A stretch of DNA of 64,000 nucleotides from Trujillonella endophytica. GTDB taxonomy: Bacteria; Actinomycetota; Actinomycetes; Mycobacteriales; Geodermatophilaceae. Each line of letters begins with the position of its first letter. The stretch's first letter is position 1. The stretch is from NCBI RefSeq assembly GCF_900110555.1, contig NZ_FOEE01000002.1, positions 124,001 to 188,000 on the forward strand, in the 5' to 3' direction. The position numbers were made by a program, and so were the translations under genes. Positions 51,060-60,126 of the stretch are shown piece by piece. A model generated the notes under the pieces. The model made no database searches. It saw nothing but the letters and a program-made list of their open reading frames with translations, and was not told the DNA's origin.

Positions 51060-51134
51060 GACACCTTCTCCTTCGTGTTGTCATCCTTGATCACGACATG
51101 CCGTTCGGCAGGCGCCCGAGGCCCCGACGCATCA

Positions 51135-51179
51135 CGCCGGAGCCCCGTGCCGGCTCGCGGCACGACGACGGCTCCGGCG
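51135..51179 (-). terminator. Nested hairpin terminator after the LysR gene
   Basis: An outer 10-bp stem (51135-51144 with 51170-51179) encloses an inner 7-bp stem (51146-51152 with 51158-51164), giving one long hairpin downstream of the leftward LysR gene. Confidence 0.75.
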
Positions 51180-51295
51180 GGGCGTAGGGGCAGTCGCACC
51201 GTCGGCTGCCCCCGACATGACGGTGGCCGCCCCCTGCGAGCAGTGTGTGACCCCAGCCATAGCGGGACGCTACGGCGACCACTCCGCAGCGTCAA

Positions 51296-51307
51296 TAGCA
51301 TGCGCTA
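51296..51307. promoter_or_regulatory. Near-perfect palindrome TAGCA-TG-CGCTA
   Basis: One mismatch from the recurrent motif, followed by CTAGCTAG (51305-51312). It lies 236 nt upstream of the LLM gene and touches the end of the LysR gene at 51309. Confidence 0.4.
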
Positions 51308-51308
51308 G

Positions 51309-52295
51309 CTAGGCAGTGCCCGCTGCTCCGTCACGGACAGCCGGCAGCTCGGAGGGCACGGCGTTCGTGATGAGCTCGGCGGACGCCCAGCGACCCGAGC
51401 GCACCGCGGCGCGCACGAGCGTCAGCAGCTCCGTCGCCACGACCTCGACCGCTGGTGGCGTCTTCCCCGCGCGCGGGAGCCCGAGGCCGACCGTACGGAC
51501 GATCTCCGGCGCTCTCAGCGGCGCGGCGCTGAGACGTCCCTCGAGCGCATGGTGCGACACCCCGGCACCCGGCAGGACGGTCCACCCGTGACCGGCTTCG
51601 ACCAAGAGTGTCTGCAGCGCGATGGAGTTCGCCTGCGCGACCACTCGCGGCTGCACGTCGCAGTGCAGGCGGGCCTCGTCCAGGAGCAGCCTGATCCCGT
51701 GCTGACCGGCGATCGGCATGATGAACGGGTGGGACAGCACGGTGGCGAGATCGACGGGCTGGTCCGCCCTCAGCCCGGCCTCCCGGGGCGCCACGGCCCA
51801 GAGCTTGTCCCGCAGCAGCGGCAGGACCCGGACCGACTGCGTGGTGGTCAGGTTGTACAGCAGCGCGAGGTCGAGGTCTCCGTCGTCGAGCCACTGCTGC
51901 AGGTGGCCTGAGTAGGCCGTGGCCAGGTGCAGCTCGATCCCGGGGTGCTTGCGACCGATCACCTCGACGAGTGGCCCCGCCAGGAGATGTTCAACAGAAC
52001 CGAGGATCCCGATGGTCGCGATCCCGGTGACCGCCTCGCGGGTGGGCGCCACCTCGGCCCTCGCACGCTCGAGCTCGCTCAGGACGCGCCGCGCACGGGT
52101 GACGAAGGCGAGCCCGGCGGCGGTCGGTCGCATCCCGGAACTGGTGCGATCGAAGAGCTGGACCCCCAGCTCCTCCTCCAGGCTGGAGATCTGACGTGAG
52201 ACGGCGGGCTGCGCCAGGTAGAGGAGCTGCGCGGCCTTCGTCACGCTGCCGGTCTCGGCCGCCGTCACCACCGCGCGGAGCTGCCTGAGATCCAC
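51309..52295 (-). CDS. LysR-type transcriptional regulator
   Basis: A 328-aa LysR regulator. The winged helix-turn-helix is residues 1-60 (VDLRQLRAVVTAAETGSVTK, then AAQLLYLAQPAVSRQISSLE); the effector domain follows. GTG 52295 is preceded by GGAGGA; a long open frame further upstream is not coding. It is divergent from the itaconate-like operon (52408-56542), the same arrangement as RipR in Pseudomonas aeruginosa, and probably activates it through the inverted repeat at 52335-52366. Confidence 0.9.
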   Translation of the reverse strand: MDLRQLRAVVTAAETGSVTKAAQLLYLAQPAVSRQISSLEEELGVQLFDRTSSGMRPTAAGLAFVTRARRVLSELERARAEVAPTREAVTGIATIGILGSVEHLLAGPLVEVIGRKHPGIELHLATAYSGHLQQWLDDGDLDLALLYNLTTTQSVRVLPLLRDKLWAVAPREAGLRADQPVDLATVLSHPFIMPIAGQHGIRLLLDEARLHCDVQPRVVAQANSIALQTLLVEAGHGWTVLPGAGVSHHALEGRLSAAPLRAPEIVRTVGLGLPRAGKTPPAVEVVATELLTLVRAAVRSGRWASAELITNAVPSELPAVRDGAAGTA

Positions 52296-52334
52296 CGATC
52301 CTCCTCCGCTCCCATGCGCCGGCCGGATGAAGTC

Positions 52335-52366
52335 ATGCACAGACGGTATTCGACGGGGCCGTGCAT
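52335..52366. promoter_or_regulatory. Inverted repeat in LysR/operon divergent promoter region
   Basis: ATGCAC (52335-52340) and GTGCAT (52361-52366) form a perfect inverted repeat with a 20-nt centre, between the divergent LysR gene and the hydratase operon. Its position suits a LysR recognition site. Confidence 0.5.
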
Positions 52367-52407
52367 TCCTCATCATGCTAGAGCGAAGCCAACCGAAGGG
52401 GGCGCTC

Positions 52408-53268
52408 GTGTCCGACCACGACGACGACGCGGCTGCGGCCGACTGGACGACGTGGACGGGCCGGTCGTCCACGTCGACGGCCCACCTCCACCCGGACCAG
52501 GCCAACCGCATGGCCGTGACCCTCGACCGCCCTCCGACGTTCGTCGCGGGACAGGCTCTGCCGCCCGCGTGGCACTGGCTGTACTTCCACGACTTCGTCG
52601 AGAGCTCCAGGCTCGGGCCTGACGGCCATCCCGCCCGCGGCATCGTGATGCCGCCGGTGCCGCTCGAGCGCCGCATGTGGGCCGCCGGGGACCTGCGGTT
52701 CCACGAGCCGCTGCGCCTCGGTGAGACCGCCACGCGGGTGAGCACCATCAGCGACATCACGGCGAAGAGCGGCCGCAGCGGCCCCCTCTACTTCGTCACC
52801 GTCGAGCACGAGCTCCGCGTCGGGGACCGCCTGGCCGTCGCGGAGACGCAGAAGATCGTCTACCGCGAGCTGACCGCAGAGACCGGCGGCGCCGCCGCGC
52901 CTGCGCCGGTGGACCCGGAGTTCTCGCGGACCTGGCAGTTCGCCAGCACCGCGTTGTTCCGCTACTCCGCGCTGACCTTCAACAGCCACCGGATCCACTA
53001 CGACGTCGAGTACGCCCGTGACGTCGAGGGCTACCCCGGACTCGTCGTGCACGGACCGCTCCTGGCGACGCTCCTCGCCGATCTCGCCGAGAGCCAGGGC
53101 GACCGGCTCGCCGCGCTCGACTACCGGGCGCGGTCGCCCCTGTTCAGCCCCGACGCCTTCACGGTCAACGGCCGCCGTGCCGGCACTGCGGCGACCCTGT
53201 GGGCCACCTCGGGCAGCGGTTCCCTCGCCATGGAAGCAACAGCCACGTACCGCCAGGAGGCGCAGTGA
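52408..53268 (+). CDS. FAS1-like/MaoC-type acyl-CoA hydratase, mesaconyl-C4-CoA or itaconyl-CoA hydratase-like
   Basis: A 286-aa double-hotdog dehydratase. The N-terminal FAS1-type domain begins WTTWTGRSSTSTAHLHPDQA; the C-terminal hotdog has FNSHRIHYDVEYARDVEGYP and LVVHGPLLATLL, containing the catalytic His/Asp region. This build is that of mesaconyl-C4-CoA hydratase and of the itaconyl-CoA hydratase (Ich) of itaconate degradation. GTG 52408 is chosen because AAGGGGG precedes it and the family starts MSD...W..W.G; an in-frame ATG at 52375 is the alternative. First gene of the LysR-controlled operon. Confidence 0.82.
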   Translation: MSDHDDDAAAADWTTWTGRSSTSTAHLHPDQANRMAVTLDRPPTFVAGQALPPAWHWLYFHDFVESSRLGPDGHPARGIVMPPVPLERRMWAAGDLRFHEPLRLGETATRVSTISDITAKSGRSGPLYFVTVEHELRVGDRLAVAETQKIVYRELTAETGGAAAPAPVDPEFSRTWQFASTALFRYSALTFNSHRIHYDVEYARDVEGYPGLVVHGPLLATLLADLAESQGDRLAALDYRARSPLFSPDAFTVNGRRAGTAATLWATSGSGSLAMEATATYRQEAQ

Positions 53269-54419
53269 TGAACGACTTCACCGACGACGAGCTGTCCGTC
53301 ATCGAGCTGGTGCGTACCTGGGTCGACCGTGAGGTCAAGCCGGTCGTCCAGGAACTCGAGCACGCCAACACCTATCCCGAAGACCTCATCGAGCAGATGA
53401 AGGCGATGGGCATCTTCGGCCTCGCCATCCCGGAGCCCTGGGGCGAGGTCGCCGTCAGCGCGCCCTGCTACGCGGCGGTGACGGCGGAGCTCGCCCGCGG
53501 GTGGATGAGCCTCGCCGGCGCCATGGGCGGGCACACCGTCGTCGCCAAGCTCCTGCTGGCCTACGGCACGGACGAGCAGAAGGCCACGTACCTGCCCCGC
53601 ATGGCGACCGGCGACGTCCGGGCGACCATGGCCCTCACCGAGCCCGGCGGCGGGTCCGACCTCCAGGCGATGCGCACGGTCGCGCGCACGGACGGCGACG
53701 ACTACGTCATCAACGGCTCCAAGACGTGGATCTCCAACGCACGGAGGTCCCAGCTCATCGCGCTGCTGTGCCGTACGGACGCCGACGCGCGTCCTGCCCA
53801 CAAGGGGATCAGCATCCTCCTCGTCGAGAAGGGGCCCGGCTTCGAGGTCTCGCGCGACCTTCCCAAGCTCGGCTACAAGGGCGTCGAGTCGTGCGAGCTC
53901 GCGTTCTCCGACTTCCGGGTCCCCCGCTCGTCCCTCCTGGGGACCGAGGAGGGGCGCGGGTTCGCCCAGATGATGCGCGGGCTCGAGATGGGGCGGATCC
54001 AGGTCGCGTCGCGGGCACTGGGGGTCGCGCAGGCCGCACTCGACGACTCGGTCCGGTACGCGCAGGAGCGCCAGTCCTTCGGCAAGCCGATCTGGCAGCA
54101 CCAGTCGATCGGCAACTACCTCGCCGACATGGCCACCGAGCTCGAGGCGGCACGGCAGCTGACCCAGTACGCGGCGAGGCGGTACGAGTCCAGCGCCCGC
54201 GCGGACAAGGAAGCCAGCATGGCGAAGCTCTTCGCGTCGGAGACCGCGATGAAGATCGCGCTCAGCGCCGTCCGGATCCACGGTGGGTACGGCTACTCGA
54301 CGGAGTTCGACGTCGAGCGGTACTTCCGCGACGCACCGCTGATGATCGTCGGTGAGGGGACGAACGAGATCCTCCGGGGCGTCATCGCCCGTCAGGTGGT
54401 CGAGAGCGCGCCCATCTGA
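53268..54419 (+). CDS. Acyl-CoA dehydrogenase
   Basis: A 383-aa acyl-CoA dehydrogenase. MALTEPGGGSDLQAMRTVA is the FAD/substrate motif; IQVASRALGVAQAAL and RYAQERQSFGKPIWQHQSI the central ones; MIVGEGTNEILRGVIARQ supplies the catalytic Glu in G-E-G-T. Its ATG shares a base with the hydratase stop (TGATG), so it is translationally coupled. An acyl-CoA dehydrogenase is also encoded in the itaconate cluster of P. aeruginosa, where its role is not essential to the core route. Confidence 0.92.
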   Translation: MNDFTDDELSVIELVRTWVDREVKPVVQELEHANTYPEDLIEQMKAMGIFGLAIPEPWGEVAVSAPCYAAVTAELARGWMSLAGAMGGHTVVAKLLLAYGTDEQKATYLPRMATGDVRATMALTEPGGGSDLQAMRTVARTDGDDYVINGSKTWISNARRSQLIALLCRTDADARPAHKGISILLVEKGPGFEVSRDLPKLGYKGVESCELAFSDFRVPRSSLLGTEEGRGFAQMMRGLEMGRIQVASRALGVAQAALDDSVRYAQERQSFGKPIWQHQSIGNYLADMATELEAARQLTQYAARRYESSARADKEASMAKLFASETAMKIALSAVRIHGGYGYSTEFDVERYFRDAPLMIVGEGTNEILRGVIARQVVESAPI

Positions 54420-54482
54420 TGCCGGCCCCGGCTCCGGCGGCCGCCACGACCCCCTCCCCCGCCTCCCCTTGAGGACTCCACT

Positions 54483-55628
54483 GTGCTGCCCCTCCACGGA
54501 ATCACCGTCGTCTCGCTCGAGCAGGCCGTCGCCGCCCCGTTCGCGACGCGCCAGCTCGCCGACCTCGGCGCGCGGGTCATCAAGGTCGAGCGGCCGGGTG
54601 CGGGCGACTTCGCCCGCGACTACGACCGATCGGTCAACGGTGAGGCGAGCTACTTCGTCTGGCTGAACCGGGGCAAGGAGAGCATCGAGCTCGACCTCAA
54701 GGCACCCGAGGACCGCGCGGTCCTCGACGCCATGCTGGACGAGGCCGACGTCCTCCTGCAGAACCTGATCCCGGGGGCCGTGGCCCGCCTGGGGCTCGAC
54801 GCGGAGACGCTCAGGTCCCGGCGCCCCGAGCTGATCCACTGCTCCATCTCCGGCTACGGGTCGTCGGGCCCCTATCGCAGCAAGAAGGCCTACGACCTGC
54901 TCGTCCAGTGCGAGGCCGGGATCGTCTCCGCCACCGGGAGCCCCGACGAGCCGGCCAAGGTCGGGATCTCGATCGCGGACATCGCCACGGGCATGTACGC
55001 CTACACCGGCGTCCTCACGGCCCTCTACGAGCGGACCCGCACCGGTCTGGGCAGCACCATCGAGGTCGCCATGCTGGACGCCCTGGGGGAATGGATGATG
55101 CAGCCGGCGTACTACTCCGTGTACGGGGGCCGACCCACGCAGCGGACCGGGGCACGACACAGCTCGATCGCCCCGTACGGCCCCTACCGGACCGGTGACG
55201 GCTCGGCGGTGTTCCTGGGCGTCCAGAACGACCGCGAGTGGGCCCTCGTGTGCCGCGAGGTGCTCGGCCGTCCCGATCTCGTCGACGACCCCCGCTTCGC
55301 CCACAACACCGAGCGGGTGGAGAACAACGACCAGATCACCCCGCTGATCGAGGCCGCATGGAGCGGACGGACAGCCGACGAGGCCGTCGAGAAGCTCGAC
55401 GATGTCGGGATCGCCTGTGCCCGGCTGCGCACGCCCGCGGAGTTCTTCGAGCACCCACAGCTCCAGGCCCGCGACCGCTGGCGGAACGTCGACACCGCGG
55501 GCGGTCCCATCCAGGCCCTCCTCCCACCCGTCACCGTGGCCGGCCGCGAGCCGGCGATGGGTCCGGTGCCCGCGCTGGGGGCAGACAACGCCGCCCTCCG
55601 CGCCGAGTTCGCGCCGAAGCCGTCATGA
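54483..55628 (+). CDS. CaiB/BaiF family CoA-transferase (itaconate CoA-transferase-like)
   Basis: A 381-aa type III CoA-transferase. LHGITVVSLEQAVAAPFATR is the N-terminal motif and VGISIADIATGMYAYTGVL contains the catalytic Asp. It lies between the acyl-CoA dehydrogenase and the lyase genes; in the itaconate pathway the equivalent enzyme (Ict) moves CoA from succinyl-CoA to itaconate. Substrate specificity cannot be read from sequence. Its stop overlaps the next start by 4 nt. GTG 54483 is used. Confidence 0.88.
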   Translation: MLPLHGITVVSLEQAVAAPFATRQLADLGARVIKVERPGAGDFARDYDRSVNGEASYFVWLNRGKESIELDLKAPEDRAVLDAMLDEADVLLQNLIPGAVARLGLDAETLRSRRPELIHCSISGYGSSGPYRSKKAYDLLVQCEAGIVSATGSPDEPAKVGISIADIATGMYAYTGVLTALYERTRTGLGSTIEVAMLDALGEWMMQPAYYSVYGGRPTQRTGARHSSIAPYGPYRTGDGSAVFLGVQNDREWALVCREVLGRPDLVDDPRFAHNTERVENNDQITPLIEAAWSGRTADEAVEKLDDVGIACARLRTPAEFFEHPQLQARDRWRNVDTAGGPIQALLPPVTVAGREPAMGPVPALGADNAALRAEFAPKPS

Positions 55629-56542
55629 ACCACGCCATGCCGACGACGACGTCCGAGCTCGGCGAGACGCACCGCATCCCTCGCTCGTGCCTCGTGGTCC
55701 CGGCCTCCGACTCCCGCAAGGTGGAGAAGGCGCTGGGAACCGCGGCGGACGAGGTCGTCCTCGACCTCGAGGACGCCGTCGCTCCTTCGGCCAAGGACGC
55801 GGCCCGAGCGAGCGCGGCAGAGGTCCTACGGGCCGGCCCGGGCAGAGCGGTGGCGGTGCGGATCAACCAGATCGGGACGCGCTGGTGCCACCACGACGTA
55901 CTCGAGATGGTCGCCGCCGCTCCGGGACGGCTCACCCTGGTGGTCCCCAAGGTCGAGTCCGCAGCGGACGTCGGGTTCATCGACCGGTTGGTCCGTGGAG
56001 CCCTGGCCGATCGGTCCACGAGTCTGCCTGAGGTGTCCCTGGACGTCCTCGTGGAGACCGCGGCAGCGCTCCGGGATCTCGACGCCGTCGTCACCGCGAG
56101 CCCGCTCGTGCGGGCCGTGGTGGTCGGATACGCCGACCTCGGTGCCGACCTCGGACGAGACGCCGGGGGGGACCCGACGCTGTGGGACGCCGTGCGGCAC
56201 CAGGTCGTGACGGCCGTACGCGCCGCCGGACGTGTGGGACTGGACGGTCCCTGGCTCTCGACCGCGGCAGACGCCCCGTTCCTCCGGGACCGGGAGCGCG
56301 CCCGGGCCTTCGGGCTCGACGGCACCTGGGTGATCCACCCGGCTCAGGTCGCCGAGGCGACCCGGATCTTCAGCCCCTCCGCCGACGAGGTCGCGTGGGC
56401 CCGACGAGTGCTCGGGGCCCTCGACGCGTCGGTCGCGGACGGCGCTGGGGCCGTCGCCCTGGACGGTCAGATGCTCGACGAGGCGGTGGCCGTCCGGGCC
56501 CGATCGGTCCTCGCCAAGGCCGGCGGGCGGCTCACTTCCTGA
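55625..56542 (+). CDS. HpcH/HpaI-CitE-family lyase (citramalyl-CoA lyase-like)
   Basis: A 305-aa TIM-barrel lyase of the CitE/malyl-CoA lyase group. RSCLVVPASDSRKVEKAL opens it; EVVLDLEDAVAPSAKDAAR, VRINQIGTRW and LTLVVPKVESAADV carry the conserved acidic metal-ligand and Arg residues; GYADLGADLGRD is the family loop. (S)-Citramalyl-CoA lyase (Ccl) completes itaconate breakdown to acetyl-CoA and pyruvate. ATG 55625 overlaps the CoA-transferase stop (ATGA). It overlaps the convergent enoyl-CoA hydratase-like gene by 11 nt. Confidence 0.85.
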   Translation: MNHAMPTTTSELGETHRIPRSCLVVPASDSRKVEKALGTAADEVVLDLEDAVAPSAKDAARASAAEVLRAGPGRAVAVRINQIGTRWCHHDVLEMVAAAPGRLTLVVPKVESAADVGFIDRLVRGALADRSTSLPEVSLDVLVETAAALRDLDAVVTASPLVRAVVVGYADLGADLGRDAGGDPTLWDAVRHQVVTAVRAAGRVGLDGPWLSTAADAPFLRDRERARAFGLDGTWVIHPAQVAEATRIFSPSADEVAWARRVLGALDASVADGAGAVALDGQMLDEAVAVRARSVLAKAGGRLTS

Positions 56543-57290
56543 AGCGTGCCAGGTGCGGCGAGGGGTCGTAGGTGGGATCGCCCTCGTTCACCTTGATCGA
56601 CTGCTGGAGGATGTTCGCGCGCGCCGACTCCTGCAGGCCCTGGAAGAGCAGTTCCTTCGTCGTCCGCAGCGCCCAGGGCGAGTTCGCCGCCATCGTCACA
56701 GCCATCCGCGTGGTGAACTCGTGCAGTTCGTCGTCGGGCACGACGTGGTTGACCAGGCCCATGGCGAGCGCGTCCGCGGCCCCGTACAGCGAGCCCGAGT
56801 AGAGCACCTCCGCCGCCACACCCCAGCCGACGAGGCGAGGGAGCAGCCACGTCGCGGCACCCGTGTCCGTGATGGTCCCGAACTTGACCGCCGGGTGCCC
56901 GAGCCGGGCACTCGCGGCCGCGATCCGCACGTCGGCCTGCACCGCCAGCTCGAGCCCGTAGCCCACCGCCGCGCCGTTCAGCATGGCGATCACGGGCTGG
57001 CGCATCGCGGTGAGCGTCCACAGCCCGGAGCCCTCGGCCACCGACCCGCTCGCCGGCGGACTGTCCTGCGTGAGGAAGGTGTCGTTCCCCGACAGGTCCG
57101 CGCCCGCGCAGAAGGCGCGGCCGGCCCCGGTGACGACCACGACATGGACGTCGTCGCGAAGCGACATGGCCTCGGCGGCCGCGGTGATCTCCGCGATCCT
57201 GGCGAACGTCACCGGGTTCAGTCGATCCGGGTCGTTCAGCGTGAGCCAGCCGACGTGTCCCTCGACTCTGCTCAGTACGAAGTCGCTCAT
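56532..57290 (-). CDS. Enoyl-CoA hydratase/isomerase-family protein
   Basis: A 252-aa crotonase-fold protein. GAGRAFCAGADLSGN is the oxyanion segment and VGYGLELAVQAD carries the first canonical Glu; the second region reads GHPAVKFG with Ala in place of Glu, so it may be an isomerase rather than a hydratase. The gene faces the lyase gene and overlaps its 3' end by 11 nt. The palindrome at 57381-57393 lies about 90 nt upstream. Confidence 0.85.
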   Translation of the reverse strand: MSDFVLSRVEGHVGWLTLNDPDRLNPVTFARIAEITAAAEAMSLRDDVHVVVVTGAGRAFCAGADLSGNDTFLTQDSPPASGSVAEGSGLWTLTAMRQPVIAMLNGAAVGYGLELAVQADVRIAAASARLGHPAVKFGTITDTGAATWLLPRLVGWGVAAEVLYSGSLYGAADALAMGLVNHVVPDDELHEFTTRMAVTMAANSPWALRTTKELLFQGLQESARANILQQSIKVNEGDPTYDPSPHLARFRK

Positions 57291-57380
57291 CCACGTCCCT
57301 CTGCTCTTGGTCGCGGGGACCGAACCTTGGCTCGACGGGTCCCGAGGAGTCCCGACTTCGCCCGACGGCCGTGCCGGTAC

Positions 57381-57393
57381 CTAGCGCTAGTTA
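57381..57393. promoter_or_regulatory. CTAGCGCTAG palindrome with adjacent GTTA half
   Basis: A perfect CTAGCGCTAG (57381-57390) followed by GTTA; TAGCG-CT-AGTTA fits the recurrent motif poorly but resembles the site at 63359-63370. Upstream of the enoyl-CoA hydratase-like gene. Confidence 0.35.
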
Positions 57394-57611
57394 ACGTGTC
57401 ATGACAGACGCAGCCCGTCAAGCAGGCCCGAGCGCCGCCGGCAGCTTCGCGCTGGGTCCAGGCCGGTGCGCGGCCGACCTCTCCGGTTCTGACGACAGGG
57501 GGCCGGACTCCAGCGGTTCGGTCTCTGCGCCGACCCCACCCGTCGGAGGGATGTGACACTCCCTGTCGCCGAACACTCTTCTGAGCCGTTACAGTGGGCC
57601 ATTCATGTAGT

Positions 57612-57623
57612 GACCGCTCGTTA
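57612..57623. promoter_or_regulatory. Half-conserved palindrome GACCG-CT-CGTTA upstream of the TetR gene
   Basis: One conserved half (CGTTA) of the recurrent motif, 41 nt before the TetR start, nested in a hairpin CCGCT-N5-AGCGG (57614-57628). A possible autoregulatory site. Confidence 0.4.
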
Positions 57624-57663
57624 AGCGGCCACTGCGTCGAGGGACAGACGCGATGGAGCCGAC

Positions 57664-58290
57664 ATGACCGCCGTAGACGCAGTGCCGACCGACTTCGACT
57701 GGCGGACGTACCCCGACCCGCCCATCGCTCCGATCCTCGCCGCGGCGCTGACCCACTTCCAGCAGGACGGCTACCACGGGACCACGGTCCGCAAGATCGC
57801 GGCCGAAGTGGGGCTCACGATGCCGACCCTCTACTACCACTACGGCAACAAGGAGGGCCTCCTCTTCGCCCTCCTCGACATCGCCATGGACGACTTCTGG
57901 GCCCATGGCCACGCATGCCTCGAGGAAGCCGGCACCGACGTCCAGAAGAGGTTCGAGAACTTCATCAGCTCGGTCGCCCTGCACTACACCCATCGCCGCG
58001 ACCTGGCGATGCTGCACGACGAGTCGCGGTTCCTCGGCCCCGACTTCCGCGTGAAGTACCTGGAGCGGCGGAACATGGTGAACGAGGTGCTGGAGGGCCT
58101 GATCAAGGACGGGGTCGCCGAAGGCGTCTTCGACGTCGACGACAGCCACCTCACGTCGCTGGCCCTCCTCGGCATGCTCGGGGGCATCCTGGACTGGTAC
58201 CGCGACAAGGGCCCGCTGTCGGCTGCCGACATCGCCAACAGGTACACCCGTTACGCCGTGCGGATCGTCTCGAAGCCCGCCGCAGCCTGA
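57664..58290 (+). CDS. TetR-family transcriptional regulator
   Basis: A 208-aa TetR regulator. The helix-turn-helix is residues about 38-62 (GTTVRKIAAEVGLTMPTLYY, then HYGNKEGLL). The C-terminal domain resembles fatty-acid/acyl-CoA-responsive TetR proteins such as KstR-like members in layout only. It is the only TetR gene inside the catabolic island and is the best local candidate to bind the TAnCG-N2-CGnTA palindromes. It converges with the CoA ligase gene. Confidence 0.88.
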   Translation: MTAVDAVPTDFDWRTYPDPPIAPILAAALTHFQQDGYHGTTVRKIAAEVGLTMPTLYYHYGNKEGLLFALLDIAMDDFWAHGHACLEEAGTDVQKRFENFISSVALHYTHRRDLAMLHDESRFLGPDFRVKYLERRNMVNEVLEGLIKDGVAEGVFDVDDSHLTSLALLGMLGGILDWYRDKGPLSAADIANRYTRYAVRIVSKPAAA

Positions 58291-58363
58291 GGTCACGGCG
58301 CCCGCGGGCTGAGGTCACGGCGTTCGGAGCCTCACGGGGCTGGTCGGTCGGGCGACGACCGGG

Positions 58364-60031
58364 TCACCCTTGGTCGTCGTCGACCAGTGAACGCAGGATC
58401 TTCTTGTCGTACTTGCCCGTCGTGGTCCGAGCGATCTGCTCGACGATCCGGAAGTGCTCGGGCACCCACCATCGCGCCACCCGGCTGGAGAGGAACTCCT
58501 TCAGTTCCGTCTCGGTGACCGGCGCAGCGAGCACGACGAAGGCGAGCGGCCGCTCACCCCACCGCGGGTCGGCGACGCCGATGACGGCAGCCTCGCGTAC
58601 CGCCGGGTGGGCGATGAGTTCGCCCTCGAGGTCCTGCGAGGAGATCCACTCACCACCGGACTTGATGACGTCCTTCGCGCGGTCGGTGATGCGCAGGTGG
58701 CCGGAGCCGTCGATCGTCCCGACGTCACCCGTGCGGAGCCAGCCGTCGTGGACGGCGGCAGCGGTGGCCGCGGGCGCGCGGTAGTAGCCGCTCGCCACGG
58801 ACGGACCGCGGACCTCGACGTTCCCCACGGCGACACCGTCGTGAGGGAGAACGGTGCCCTCGTCGCCGACGAGGCGGAGCTCGTACAGCGGCGAGATCCG
58901 GCCGGCACTCCTGCGGCGCGCGCCGGTCTCGACCGCGGAGTCGTCCGGATCGGCCCGCTCGACGGTGGCGCCGGGGAAGATCTCGGTCATCCCCCACCCC
59001 TCGATCATCTCGGCGCCGAACCGGCTGTCGTATTCCCGGACGAGGGTCTCGGGGACGGCGGTCCCGCCGCAGAGGATCGTCTGCAGGGACGACAGGTCGG
59101 GAGTCTCGCCCTGCGGGAGGCTGTCGAGGTGGTGGAGGAGGTCGAGCCACAGCGTCGGGACCCCGGCCGACCAGGTCGTCCGCTGCGCCTCGATCAGCCG
59201 GGCCAGCGGAGCCGGCTTGAGGTGCCTACCCGGCATCACGATGTCGCTCCCGACGAGACCGCACACGAAGGGCAGGCCCCAGCCCATCGCGTGGAAGAGC
59301 GGCACCAGCGCCAGCACCCGGTCCCGGCTGGTGATGCCATACACGTCGGCACCCGCCATCGCGAGCGCGTGCAGGACGATCGACCGGTGAGAGTACATGA
59401 CCCCCTTGGGGTCACCCGTCGTGCCCGAGGTGTAGCAGAGCGCTGCAGCCGAGCGCTCGTCGATCTCCGGCCACGGGAAGTGCGAGCTCTCCTGCGCCAG
59501 GAGGGCCTCGAGGTCGAGCGCGTCGGGCAGTTCCGGGCACTCCTCGCCGGGCTCGGCGATGACGACGACGTGCCGGACGCCGGGCAGCTGCGGCAGGACC
59601 TCGGCCAACTGTCCGCCCAGCGAGCTCTCGACGATCACCACGCCGTCCCCGGCGTGCTCGACGGTGTAGGCCAGCTGGTCCCCGTGCAGGCGGAGGTTCA
59701 TGGTGTGCAGCACCGCCCCCATGCACATCACGGCCAGGTACACCTCGAGATGCTGGGCGTTGTTCCACGCGAGGCTCGCGACCCGGTCCCCCGGGCGGAC
59801 CCCGAGACGTTCCAGCGCGTGCGCCAGCCGGCCGGCGCGCGCGACCACGTCGCGGAATTCGCGCTCGGTGACCGCACCCGTCTCCGGATCCACCAGGGTG
59901 ACGACCTTGCTGGCGCCGTGGATCGTCTGCATCCGCCGGAGGACGTGGTGGACGGTCAGCGGGAAGTCCATCATCAGGCCCGCCTGCGGAACCGGTCGCG
60001 CCTGGGCGGGCTCGAACGTCTCTACTGCCAT
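58364..60031 (-). CDS. Long/medium-chain acyl-CoA synthetase (FadD-like)
   Basis: A 555-aa ANL ligase. ALCYTSGTTGDPKGVMYSHR is the A3 loop, GWGMTEIFPG the A5 motif, WLRTGDVGTIDGSGHLRITD with RAKDVIKSGGEWISS the A7-A8 hinge, and RTTTGKYDKKILR the A10 catalytic Lys. It is close to the medium/long-chain FadD3/FadD-like group. ATG 60031 is chosen since GGAG lies about 9 nt upstream; ATG 60040 abuts that sequence. Ending the leftward run, it would activate the carboxylate substrate of the island. Confidence 0.9.
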   Translation of the reverse strand: MAVETFEPAQARPVPQAGLMMDFPLTVHHVLRRMQTIHGASKVVTLVDPETGAVTEREFRDVVARAGRLAHALERLGVRPGDRVASLAWNNAQHLEVYLAVMCMGAVLHTMNLRLHGDQLAYTVEHAGDGVVIVESSLGGQLAEVLPQLPGVRHVVVIAEPGEECPELPDALDLEALLAQESSHFPWPEIDERSAAALCYTSGTTGDPKGVMYSHRSIVLHALAMAGADVYGITSRDRVLALVPLFHAMGWGLPFVCGLVGSDIVMPGRHLKPAPLARLIEAQRTTWSAGVPTLWLDLLHHLDSLPQGETPDLSSLQTILCGGTAVPETLVREYDSRFGAEMIEGWGMTEIFPGATVERADPDDSAVETGARRRSAGRISPLYELRLVGDEGTVLPHDGVAVGNVEVRGPSVASGYYRAPAATAAAVHDGWLRTGDVGTIDGSGHLRITDRAKDVIKSGGEWISSQDLEGELIAHPAVREAAVIGVADPRWGERPLAFVVLAAPVTETELKEFLSSRVARWWVPEHFRIVEQIARTTTGKYDKKILRSLVDDDQG

Positions 60032-60126
60032 GGTCACCATCTCCAGAAGGGGTGCTGCCGACGCGCGAGGTCCGGTCGACTCCGGGGCCCGACGACCGCG
60101 CCGGCCGCCCACCGGTCGTCGGGAGG

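Noticed and set aside
53121-55454. A 777-aa antisense frame across the itaconate-like operon
   Set aside because: No domain is recognisable and three intact genes lie on the other strand.
58287-58322. Direct repeat CTGAGGTCACGGCG at the end of the TetR gene
   Set aside because: Two copies only, one covering the stop codon; probably a small local duplication without function.
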